Assembly: GCA_024138015.1 (NCBI GenBank)
Contig: JAMXBB010000011.1
Span: 84,172,452-84,236,451 of the forward strand
DNA length: 64,000 bases
From: Lumnitzera littorea
Taxonomy: Eukaryota; Streptophyta; Magnoliopsida; Myrtales; Combretaceae
Direction: 5' to 3'
Shown: positions 45,000 through 56,800 of the stretch, piece after piece
Layout of the letters: each line of letters starts with the position of its first letter
How positions within the stretch are numbered: position 1 is the stretch's first letter
Made by a program: the position numbers and the translations under genes
The notes under the pieces: model-generated
Told to the model about the DNA's origin: nothing
Seen by the model: the letters and a program-made list of their open reading frames with translations, nothing else
Database searches by the model: none

Positions 45000-47900
45000 G
45001 TAATCATGAGGTAAGCCTCCTTGGCTACCCTAAGGATTTTCTTTTTCTTAATTTTCATTTTCATTTTTTTAATTATCTTCTTTAAACAATGTAGTTCGCC
45101 ATACAAACAAAAACAAAACAACAACTACAAACGATTAGCCGAGTTTAAAAAGCCCCTTCAGTTGAGTCAAATTCTACAAATATGTTATTATACCCATGTC
45201 GTTTGGCCCAACTTAGCCCCGCAAACAAAGCCCATAGTTCTGCTTCTAACTGAGAGCAATTAGCAACACTCCGTGTCAGACCTCTAAATACTTATCCCTC
45301 CTGGTTTTTGGCAATGACACCGACCCCTCTCAAAAGCCCCTTCTCTTCGACCACTCCATCGCAATTGATTTTTACTATGTCCTTCTCGAGCTTATTCCAT
45401 TTCACCTCTTTTATCATCTAGTTCGTTAATTTGTTGGTCATATGTGTCATCTACCATTTGTAAACTTCTACTCTAATTTGCTAACTCTAGTGTTCTTATG
45501 TGAGAGTGTTGTTCTCAAACAAATGAAGATTGTGCTCTTACCAAATTCTACGTAATAGGAACAGAACCATAGCTTATTTAGGGTTCAAAACATGTCCAAA
45601 CCTTCCTCTTCCATTTCCCTTCCTTTCTTAGTCATCCTATAGCTTCTTCCCTATCCCTTATGTTCATCCCATGGAAACCAAAAGCTAACCTAGTCTTACT
45701 AAAATCATAATTAAAGAATAGGTAGACCACATATTCTTCTACCTTCTCATACATTGGACATACAGCTTTCATCATTAGCCCTCTAGCTCATAATTTATCC
45801 CTGGTAGGCAAACTATTTATTAGGTAAGTCGGAGTCTTCCATATTCCATATCCACTCCTAAGATTAGCTAAGTGTATCCTCCTCTTTGGTTGTACAAAAC
45901 CGTTCATAAGCAAATCTACTACTAAGGTAGCCACTAACCTCATCCGGTTAAAAGAACACATCTTCTTCATTGTTATTCTCTACAATAGTAATATTTCCCA
46001 ATCATCGGCAAATCTCATGGTCTAAAGAGTATCCTATCATGTCTTCATTCCAACAACCGGCACCATTACAAACCTGATTCATAATTAGGATGTGGTCAAA
46101 TTTATTTACTGGCCCATATAACCATTACGTAACTTTTGCAAATTCTGACCATTCATCTAACCAAAACTTTGCCGTCTCACCATTATGGATGTAGACTCTC
46201 ATATTTTGGTCCACTTAAGCCTTAGCCTTTATAAGCACCCTATAGAAGCTAGACCCTTTCTTTGTCTTTTGATATCCTTCCATCAAACAATATTTGCCTT
46301 TAAGAACCTCCACCCATAAGGCCTTCTTCTTCCTTACTTCCAAGCTAATTTACAAAAATTTACTTGGTTTCTTCTTAGCACACCTACTAGACCCAATCCA
46401 CCTTCCGCTCTTGAACACTTCAGTTTGCTCCAGCTTACCTAATACATCTTGCGATATTCTTTCGAGGAACCCTAAATGGAGTCCCTTTGGATCCTTTTCA
46501 AACTATTTGCAGTAGATTTTGGGAAAGGGATAGTATGTGTATAAAAATTTGATATACTCTCTAATATAGAAGTTGTCAACAACTTACGCCCTACCATGCT
46601 CGACATATATACTTTTCCCACTCAAATAGCTTCTAGTGTGTCTTTTATAGAATAAAATCCAAATCAACCATCGCAATGCGTCTCCTTTCCTTAACTAGCA
46701 ATCTTAGATACTTGCCTAAGCTAGAATTTAGGTGTATTCCAAAAATGTTACAGATGCTTTCCTTACATTCTCGACTGGTATTCTTAGAGAACACAGCACA
46801 CAATTTCTCAAAATTTACTTTTTGTCTCAATTTGGTACCAAAGTGTTCTATTGCTTTCATCATACATCTCGTGTTTTCTTCTGTCTCCTCTCTTATTAGC
46901 ACAATGTCATCTACAAAAAAATAAATGGGAAAGACACAACTACGAACCCTTAATCCGAATAGGTCTCCACTCCTTCATTTCCATTAGCCGATGAATAAGT
47001 CAGCTAAACATGTCCATCACTAGAATGAAAATATAGGAAGATAAGGGGTCCCCTATCAAAGCCCTCTAGACACCTCAAATCCATCAAGTAAGGATCCATT
47101 AAGAATAATTTGAAAAGAAGTTAAGTCTAGACAAGATGACACAAGATTTAGCCAGAGTTCTAGAAAATTCAAACTTAGTAAAGTAGTGCGTAAAAAATCC
47201 CACTCCACCCTATCATAGGTTTTTTCCATATCCAGCTTTACTAGCATCAAATTTTTCTTTCCCTTCCTACTATCCAAAAAGTGGAGAACTTCTTGAAAAA
47301 CTATCATATTATTCCATGCTGCTCTCCTAAGGATAAAACAGGCTTGCTCTAGACTGATTAGCTCTCTCAGAAAGCCCCTCAACCATTTACAAGTAGCTTA
47401 ATTACCACCTTATACATAGTTGTACAGAGGCTAATCAGCCTAAAGTCCTTCAATCTATTAGCACCAATCAATTTCAAAATAAGCATAATTAATGTTTTAT
47501 TCAATTCTGGTATTATGCTTTGAGAATCAATGATGGATTGAACTGTATTACAAACCAAATTGTGCACTCAATCGATCAACTCCTAGCAACTTTTGATTCC
47601 CTATACACCAAATTGCTTGCTTGATCTCCTCTGTCATGTAGTGTTTTCCAAGATCAGCTTTTTTGGTTTCTAAGAGAACCCTTTGTCCCATACTCCAGTC
47701 CTTAAACACTTTAAACCGACTCCTTCCCTATAGAGAATAGTTCGGAAAAATACTTATTCACCAATTTTTGGACTTTCGAAGTACTTAACACCCAGTTTCC
47801 AACATTATCAAATAACCTACAAAGTCATCCTTTCAATCTACGACATAATGCACTAGTTTGAAAGAATTTCATGTTCCTTTACCCTTCCACGATCCATTTC

Positions 47901-48210
47901 ACTCTATTTTTTGCTACTTATAATTTTTCTTCATATCTAAGAATCGTCCGAAACTCTAATTGTAAAAATCTTTGTTGTTCCAAGAGCCATTACGAAGAGC
48001 TATCTCATAGTTTTTTTCCGCATCTCTTCCAACCTTTTTCTGAACCTCCTTTTTCCTCACATGAATAAGCCCAAAACACTCTATATTCCAGTTCCAAAAG
48101 TTGGTAATGAAATCCTCCAAATCTTCCGGGTATTTGAATGTACAAGGGTCCCGTTTACTTCGGACAAAATCCTTAGACTCCGGATGTTCTAATCCCATAG
48201 GCGGAAGATA
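45000..48210 (-). mobile_element. 5'-truncated LINE (RT, zinc-binding region, RNase H)
   Basis: Minus strand. 48198-47956 gives HPESKDFVRSKRDPCTF and LEDFITNFWNWNIECFG, the linker between endonuclease and RT. 47567-47056 gives RLKDFRLISLCTTMYKVVIK, LISLEQACFILRRAAWNNMI and LVKLDMEKTYDRVEWDFLRT. Near 46930 the catalytic motif reads FVDDIVL (FADD in most). 46902-46645 continues with NFEKLCAVFSKNT. Near 45840 WKTPTYLINSLPTRDKL marks the zf-RVT region. 45420-45170 gives VKINCDGVVEEKGLLRGVGV and SQLEAELWALFAGL, the RNase H. The endonuclease is absent, as in 5' truncation. Purine/A-rich minus-strand sequence at 45095-45038 may be near the 3' end. Stops throughout. Confidence 0.82.
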
Positions 48211-51060
48211 TGTTTTAGAACATTGACAAATCTAAAGGCTCATTTTTAAAGATGAAATAGTTATCGTGAATTAACCGATAAAAAAGTTGGTTTTTATATT
48301 TTCCTAATAAAAATTACCTAAAATTAATTATAAAAATTTGCCAATTGAGAATACTTGAAAAGTAAATAAGTGACGCAATGCTATCATGATTATGATTAAG
48401 CAATCATTTTGGAATTTGGATGGGATTCGACTCCATCCCGATAAGTGATAATCTTGAGACAATTGAAAAGAATAACTACTGAAATGACGTGCATATCTTA
48501 TACGCAACGTAATGTAGCTAAGCTCCTACAAAATTAATGAATAAAGCTATATATGTATAAAAGGAAGCGAATCTATTGCTTTACAACTCCTTATTCTTGT
48601 TAGCTTCAACTTTTGTGAGCTAATCCAAAATAAAGTACCGGTTCAGGTTTAATGAGATCCAAGAGGATGTGGTCTTCACGAGGAAAGTGGTTCCAGAGGC
48701 AGGTAGAAGTTGGCATCATTAAAAAGAATTCCGTTCTTATTATGGTATTCTCAATGCCCATTTTTATATAGATTTTTTCTCTTCCTTTTCCTTTCAATTT
48801 TCATTTTTCCTTTTTCAATTACTAATTAATTTATAACTATTGGAAAGGAAGGAATTGAATTTGGTTTGTTCCTGCTTTAAATATGCATTCTTGCTTTAAA
48901 ATTATTGAAAGGCAATTGCTATTAGAGTCAGAATGTTATCATGATTGGGGGGGATGCATATACTTAATGGTGATTGATTGTGGCCTAAACTATGTAATTT
49001 TTATCCAAATTTACATATTAATAATTTTAATCTTTGTGGTTATGTTTTGTTCTTTTTCCCCCCTTACCAGCTATATATTACAAGACCAATAGGAGAGAGA
49101 TGATTCAAATATATTCTATCTTTAAACAAAAACAGTGTTCGTACTAATTTAGTTATAAAACCTTTGTCCTTTGGAGATGGCAAAATATATATATAAGTAT
49201 ATATATATATAGCTCAGCAATAAATTCATTACGATAAAACTAAAATAGCATTTAGGAAATCCCGAACCCAACTAAGAATGAAATCATTGGAGGAAAAAAG
49301 GAAAAAAAAAAAAAAACACCAAGAACGAAACAAAATTTTTTACTAAAAGTAGCATTGGCACATGCCATGAAATGTTAGACCCAACCCAACAAGCAGTTGA
49401 ATGGTAAGGCTTTATGGTCCAACCGATCACACTACTCTCCTTTCACTATCCTTTTGCATCGTACATAGAAAAATAAAAAATATAAATATAAATAGTGGAG
49501 CGGGACGCATCCTCACAACAACTATAGTCATTTGCCTACAAATTGTTAGTACTAACACATTATGTAATTAAATGAGTGATAGGTGGATAATAATAATATT
49601 TAGATAAATATTAATAATAATTATATAATTTTTAAAAAATTACCATCTATACTTTAATATATTAAAATTTTACTATTATATGTATGCTGTTGTTTCATTC
49701 TCGTAATACGTGAATACCATTAGTTTCTTTCTAGTCCACTAGGGACGACAAAAGGAAAGCGCTACACATTCCGATCTGGTTCTGGTCCAATAAAAACACT
49801 GAAGGTCGTCCCTCAAAAGAAAATTTTGAAGGAATTATAGGCGTTGGTTAAATGTAATATTAAAGTGGGTCGGCCATGTCGTCTGAATTGAAGAAACAAA
49901 AGGGCCGAGGAGGAATTTAAAAATGGGCCTAATAATTCAAGTGATTTCAACAAATTCGGGCCCAAACTTTGTTAATTGATCTGAAAGCAGTGCTACTTGT
50001 GTCTTATGTACAAATTTAAACCGATTTGTGTCTGATAACCTCTAACAACCTATGTCCATGGCACAACTTTTTTATTGGTGGTGTTTAAAAGTCTAAATAA
50101 ATACGTAATTTGATTCGTTTAACGTGTGTATTAAGGGTTTAGATTGAATTCATTTATCAATTAAAATGTTTAAAATGAATCATGAAATAACTATTCATTG
50201 TATTTAAATAATTATCAAGAAACAAAGTTCCTCATAAAATATGCCTAATTTAACTTTTAAACATAATAAATTATAATGTCAAGGATGCTACCTGAACTTA
50301 GGGTATTTTTATAATATATCATACCTAATTGAAATTCCGCTTGTCAAATTTTAAATTAGAAGTTGATTAAAACAATCAAACAAAATCATACTTACAGCGA
50401 TTTGGTTTGGTTGAACCATTAAAATAATTCAATTCATTAAGGATTTAAATCAAACCGTTTCAAATGTGATTCGATATATTCAGATTAGCACATAAACCAA
50501 ACCATAAACATCCTTAGCTTACACGTGTCCAATGACACAAAAAAGTAAAGTATAATTTAGTTGTCATATTTTTATATTATGTTACTAGATAATTATTTAG
50601 TCCATTATTTGGTCGGTATATTGGCCAAAATTATAAAACAAAAGAGCCTTCAGGTACAAGATAAATTTTTAAAAATTTGCATCATACAAAACTCTATTTT
50701 ATACAATACAAAATAGATATGCTCTTAAAATTCTAAAAATAACCCTCCACTAAATTCCTAAATCATAAAATTAAATTAATTGTAATTTATAATATAAATA
50801 ATTAATTTTTTTCAATTTTCTCAATTATAAGAGTCTATACCCAGCACTCATTAAATAAAACTTGATAAAACATTAAATGAAACTTGATAAAAAAGAGTTG
50901 CACTGATTTATTCTTCTTCTATTGTGCAATCCAATTCTTGTTATGTTATTGAGTTGTACAAACCAAACGCTTCCTAAAATACGATATGTAAAATGCAAAA
51001 AATCAAAAACCAAAAGTAAGAAAAGGCAAAAATACAAGGATACAAAATGAGATTCACCCA
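48211..51060. other. AT-rich intergenic region
   Basis: No coding or RNA gene supported. An AT microsatellite lies at about 49183-49211 and a poly-A run at 49303-49315. Short open frames look like chance. Confidence 0.6.
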
Positions 51061-51302
51061 ATATCCAGGCCCTTGTATGAAATTTGGCACTTTGGTCCTG
51101 TGTGGAGAACAGTCAGCAAGCCAAAGGCCACTCAGACGTGCTGCAAAAAAATATGTAATCTAAAACAATGTAAGAAAAGTACGTACTCCTCGACACCGAT
51201 AGCCTATATACATCCCAGCACGTCCTTCTGTGCCGCCCTGAACGTGAGTGGCTCTCACGGAACTACTGCAAAAAGTCCCCGAAACACATCACTCTGAGAA
51301 TT

Positions 51303-51319
51303 CATGCATGCATATAAAT
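51303..51319 (+). promoter_or_regulatory. RY element and TATA box of the peroxidase gene
   Basis: CATGCATG at 51303-51310 is the RY (Sph) core bound by B3 factors of the ABI3/FUS3/LEC2 group. TATAAAT at 51313-51319 is a TATA box about 107 bp before the start codon. The sites are real; their use, and any seed expression, is inference. Confidence 0.5.
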
Positions 51320-51425
51320 CCTATATATTCGACACATATCTGCCTTGCACTTGCAGCAACAAGCTTAGAATCCTTGTCTTATCTGCTGATATCTCTAGTC
51401 TCTAGTTGCTGTCAGCTTTGACAAA

Positions 51426-51688
51426 ATGAAGGTTCTTTGTGCAGCTGCAGTGTTATTCATCCTCACTCTTTATTCGAGTTCAGCCTCTGCCCAGATAGAT
51501 GATGATGAGTTATCTTTTTCCTACTATGACAGGAGTTGTCCACAGTTTGAATCCATTGTTCACAGGAAAGTCGCGGCTTGGGTTAAGAAGGATCCCACAT
51601 TGGCTCCCAGCATCATGAGGCTGCATTTCCATGACTGCATAGTAAGGGTGCGTATATCTGCAGTATACATACAGAAAACTGCAATGTC

Positions 51689-51731
<43 letters not shown>

Positions 51732-53136
51732 TGATCATTGTAATATGGATTAACAGGGGTGTGACGCATCAATCCTGTTGAACCACAACGGGAGCGAGAG
51801 GAAAGCTGAAGCGAGCAGAACACTTAGAGGGTTCCAACTGATAGACGAAATAAAAGCAGAGGTGGAGAAGGCGTGCCCGAAGACGGTTTCATGTGCGGAC
51901 ATTCTCACAGCTGCTGGGAGGGATGCGACCGTTGCGGCAGGAGGACCCTTCTGGATGATTCCTTATGGAAGGAAAGACGGCAGGGTTTCCTATGCAGCCG
52001 AAGCCGACAGGATGGTACCCATGGGTCACGAGAACGTTACTTACCTTATCGAGCTTTTCCAATCTTCGGGCTTGAATGTTCTCGACTTGGTGGTTCTCTC
52101 TGGTTACTACTCTCTCTCTCTCTCTCTAAATATGTGCATGGAATCATGGTGCTCCATTAAGTGGGTTAAGTCTAGTAATTCAAGATGTTGGGCGCGAGTT
52201 CGACGTTTGGGCTTGATTTAATCTGAAATTTCGCAAAATTGTAAATATACTTCAAACTATTAATCAGGAGTACGAAAAATTTTTACACTTTCATTAAAAC
52301 ATTTAAAACCCTCTCCTAAAGGCCATGAACAAGAACTGTTCGTAAAATATATATTTTTTGAATAGCTATTGGGAGATAAAACACTTTGGTGTGCATGTTT
52401 TGAAAGTATAAGCACCTATGTTATGACAATATATTTGCAGTTACCCATTTGAGATTTTTTTTTTTTTTTGGGTAACTAAAATAATATTAAAGTATAAACA
52501 CCAACATAACTGAATTTACACTATATTAACTTTACAACCGCATCAAGTTTTTCTTTAAGTAATTCAAACTCGAGATTGACTTAAACCATATTCAAATCTA
52601 TTTTGAATGAATGTCCAATCATTTGATTTGGTTCATTCCCATTCCCACAACGTGACCGGATTTTAGTACTTAAAAAGACATTTACCAATGGTCAATAATC
52701 GAAATGGCGACGCATGGATGCAGGGGCACATACCATTGGAAGGACAACCTGCGGTAATATTCAATCCAGGATCTACAACTACAGGGGAACTCGCAAACCC
52801 GACCCATGCATCAACCCCAAGTACTTGAATTACCTGAGAAGGAAATGCAGGTGGGCTTCCGAGCATGTTGATCTCGACGCCGTAACTCCCAAGAAATTCG
52901 ACAATGTCTACTACAAGAATTTGCAGAACAGGATGGGACTTTTAACCAGCGATCAATACTTAGCCTACGACTCCAGGACTCGCCCGCTTGTTAACACAAT
53001 GGCTAGTCAGCCCCATCTTTTCTACCACCAATTTGCGGTGTCCATGACCAAGCTTGGAAACATGCAGGTCCTTACCGATGAAGATGATGAAGGGGAAGTC
53101 CGCACCAACTGCAACTATGTTAACCGCCAAGGGTAA
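51426..53136 (+). CDS. PER7: Class III secretory peroxidase (peroxidase 7-like), three exons
   Basis: Exons 51426-51647, 51757-52102 and 52724-53136 join in frame (phases 0 and 1, GT-AG introns) to a 326-residue protein. Class III peroxidases oxidise phenolics with H2O2 in the wall or vacuole (lignin, suberin, defence). Residues 1-22 (ending SASA) are a signal peptide. The distal haem motif RLHFHDC gives Arg65, Phe68 and His69; the proximal LSGAHTIG gives His192. Eight cysteines fit the four family disulfides (38-114, 71-76, 120-319, 199-231), with an extra Cys218. Asn167 (NVT) is a glycosylation site. RRKCRWASE and ENVTYLIELFQSSGLNVLD-type wording point to the peroxidase 7 branch. Family genes often have three introns; here one is missing. 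Intron 1 holds a TA repeat and intron 2 a CT repeat. The gene looks intact. Confidence 0.92.
51695..51728. repeat. (TA)n microsatellite in peroxidase intron 1
   Basis: About 34 bp of alternating TA in an intron of only 109 bp. Length variation here would change intron size directly. Confidence 0.9.
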
Positions 53137-53855
53137 ATAGCCTCTTTCCAAAGCGTTTTGCCGAGCCAACCAATGCTTTTGACTTGTTTTGTTGAGATTC
53201 TTTTGCTTATGAATGTTGTTGCTTCATCTTCCCAGTCTTCTATTGCTAGCCGGCAGAATCAATGTCGCTTAATTTGCATGTAATTCCGTTTTATTGAACA
53301 AATATATACATATATCATCCTGAGTTGAGCTTACCATGCTAAAAAATACCAACTGAGAGGAGCTTGAATAGATGTAGAGGCTAACAAACGAATTTCCAGA
53401 CTGCTAGTCTTTTAGGTTCCTAATCATGCCAACCGCAAGATACAAAAACTAAGTGAAAAATAATAAATATACAAAAAGAAATTAGAAAAGATTATATTAT
53501 ATGTGAGTTCGTAACCTGAATGGATACAAAATTTGGAATTAATATGTAAAACGTCATCCTAAAACAGTAAGAGCTAAATGGGAGCTGCATGACAATGTAT
53601 TTCAAGACGGTAAGTGTGCACGCCCCCACCCCCCTCCCTCTTCTGAACTTAGATTGTGCCCCTCCAGCTTAGCATCAGTTAAAATGATGACAGAGGATTA
53701 TATGACAACTGACCTCTTGGATTGTTAGCTATTTAAGCATCCTCACTCCATCTTGACCTCCTAGCCCAGCAATTTACAGAAACACTTGCTTCAAAGGCAT
53801 TATCAATGATCAACCACAGAGACCACAAACAAATTGCGTAATTTAAGCCCAGGAA
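53137..53855. other. Convergent intergenic region
   Basis: Holds the 3' untranslated ends of the peroxidase (plus) and DCAF4-like (minus) genes. A possible far-upstream poly(A) element TTGTTTT/AATATATAC-type sequence lies at 53185-53315. No gene inside. Confidence 0.6.
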
Positions 53856-56800
53856 TCAAGAGAATTGCATGTAATATAATCCATCCCTCAACCCAACCCA
53901 TGAACCCCAAGTATCACTCTGCTCAGATAGGTAACCCTCATATGCCTGGCTCTGGCAACACGTGGTCAAGGGAACTGACAAAGAAAACTTCTCCCCAAAA
54001 AGCAGTTTACCAGACTTTATATTCCAAAGCCGAAAATAGCAGTCCTCACCACCTAAGATAGAGTTGTACGTTTTCAAAATGACAGTTTCAGACTCAATCT
54101 ACTGCAAACAATTAAAACCTATTTAACAGAATTAGGAGGGAAAAATACCTGACATGATAAACTTCTCCAATGGATCAACTCCAAGTTGTATACGAGTATG
54201 GGAGTTCACATGCCCCGCGTAGGATTGAACTGGCCCTCGTTTGGTTAACCGATGATCATAAAGCTTGATCTGTCCATAGATCAATATTTTGTTTTAAGAT
54301 GTTCCATTCTATTTCTGTGTCCCCAGCACAAACAAACACAGACTAAAGGATATGAGAGATGCAACTGTCTAATAACAGAAGTGAGTCAAAAATGTAACTA
54401 AATGAAAAGGATTGCTAACTAGCAGTTTAGTTATATCTAGTTATTATAATCTCGACATAGGAAAAAAAAATCCAATATGTTAATCATTTATGCAGATATT
54501 TCACAAGTGAAAGCTTCTGCATTCAACTTTGACATGCATTATGCATAACATATCTAGCTCAAAATCCACAAAGGTATTCCCTTATCACTTGCCGCAAACC
54601 ATCGAAAGAATGAGCATTGTATTGTGGTGAGTAACCAAAGATTAAAAAAGATAAAGGTATGTAACGGGGGGAGTTGAACCCTCATTTAACAGAAAGTCGA
54701 TAATGATTCCGATGTCCACCTTTGAACCACTTGGCCATTTCTCCAGCATACTGATTATGTCTTAGGAATCTAGTGAATGAGATCCATCCATAAAATCATC
54801 CAAATCACAACAAACTAACTATAGCACATGAAACTTTGATCATGGAGAGATATTAAGTAATTAAATCTGTAACGGTGCCCAAAGAACTAAAACATTGACT
54901 GCTCCACATCAACATTGATCAAAGCCACAAGAACTTCAATACTTTCAGGACATGAAAATGGAACTAAGTTTTTCAAAATCCATCACAAAGATATCTTTCC
55001 TTAAAGATAGATGAAGGAAAAATATATTAACGCATTCCTCAAATTGCATCTACCTAAATGCAAACCCCAACCCAACCAAAAAGAAAAAAAGAAAAAGGTG
55101 GAGGAGGAGGAGGTAATTTCTCTCTTGATATTGAATAGAAAGAGAAATAAGAAGAAAGTCTATTGAATACAATTATTCCTTTTATCTAACCATTATAATG
55201 CCCTAGGTTATTTGTATTCTTGATTGTAGATTGTATTACAAACAAATCCATATCATCTTTCTCTCCTGATTAGAGCAACCTAAATCTATGGCTCCAATAA
55301 AGGTTTCCTGAGATTTTCTATCCTCTGCATCAGAGTAAATGTCCCAAACAAAGAAACGCATTTATTATCCATTCGTTGCTTTGCCTTCAATTTTCTTCTG
55401 CCAAGGATACCTCTATATATATATATAGTAAACATTTTGAAAGTTTACTGAGAAAGCAACCTGCCCAAGAAACTCAATACTCCCAAAAGCAGCAGAGGTC
55501 TATGCAATGACAACTAGGTGCAATAGACCCCAAATCATTGGGGAAAAAGCAAAGAGCCTGACTATATAAAGGATCAATCTGATGCACAAGTTATTGTTAC
55601 GGTTGACTGTTGCAATAAAAAAAAGTAAACAACTGCGATCAATGAAAATCAAGTGCCTTCAGCTACATGATTAACATATGATCTTGACTGTTGCAATAAA
55701 CAAGGTGAACAACTGCAGTGATGCAGAGAACAAAGATCTAGTTCATCGCTGAAAATCAAGTGCATTGCTCTCAAACCCCAATCTTATCAACCTCAGATTC
55801 TGTTGATAAATTTGTTCTCTCTTGAATTTATGCATCATATCAGATATTGAGTTAGGACACATCGCTTCCTTGGATTCTTCGATGTATCATATCCAGAGAT
55901 TAATTGTTCATATCTTTCATATCCCCTTGTATTTCATTAAATCACAAACCCAAAACAACATATCTAAGTAAATTGAGCCTTGTGCTCTCCACAGCACATC
56001 ACAGTGTTCCATAGAGCAGCCACATATTCAGAAACAATCAGATTCGCATGGGTATATAACATTTGAAAAGATTAGAACATAATCCATTATATACAAATGC
56101 GGGTGAAAATAAAATGGAAATGAGAAACTAACCAATCCATCCATTGAGCTCGCCAAGAAGTATTGGTCGTATAGCTTGAGAGATACCAGACTAGCATTAA
56201 GATCAAGATGTTAGCATAGTATGTGATATGTGTAAAGTAGGGACGTAAAGAAGGCCAGAAAATATCACAAACCTGGCAATAGATTTGGGCATACAAGTGC
56301 TCCTTGAGGTATGTATTCTTCCAAAGAGCTGAAATATCATAAATAACTTCAAATTTCAATGATTAAACACATTTATCTCCTCTGAAAGATCAATAAAGCG
56401 ATGAGGAAAAAGAGGAGCAACATAAAACTGTCATCAAGATTCATTTAAAAAAAAGATTCATTTCTTAATAATGTGGTTCAAGTTTTCTCTGTTAGCTCCT
56501 TCAAAATTGACCAACATGTAGGGATTTTGTAAAGAACTCTGTCAACTAGATAACCCCCACAAAACCTCACCAGCCTAAGAGCAAACTATTGGTTTTAAGC
56601 AAATGAAATATTTAAATTAACTCAACTTAAAAATACTGATCAACATAGAGAGCATAAAAGTGGATAATCATTAGAATTGAGCATAAAAGTATTGCTATTA
56701 TTTTTCTTCTAAAAGATTATTTCATACCTTGAACCATCGTTTGCTAGAGTTTCCTGCATTTCTATCATGACTCGGAAGAGGGAGCTGACACTTGGTAAGT

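Noticed and set aside
51873..52160. Alternative-frame open reading frame of 95 codons
   Set aside because: Shadow frame of peroxidase exon 2; the other frame carries the conserved peroxidase residues.
54662..54744. Functional tRNA-Ser gene
   Set aside because: The acceptor stem no longer pairs properly and D-arm and T-arm positions are altered.
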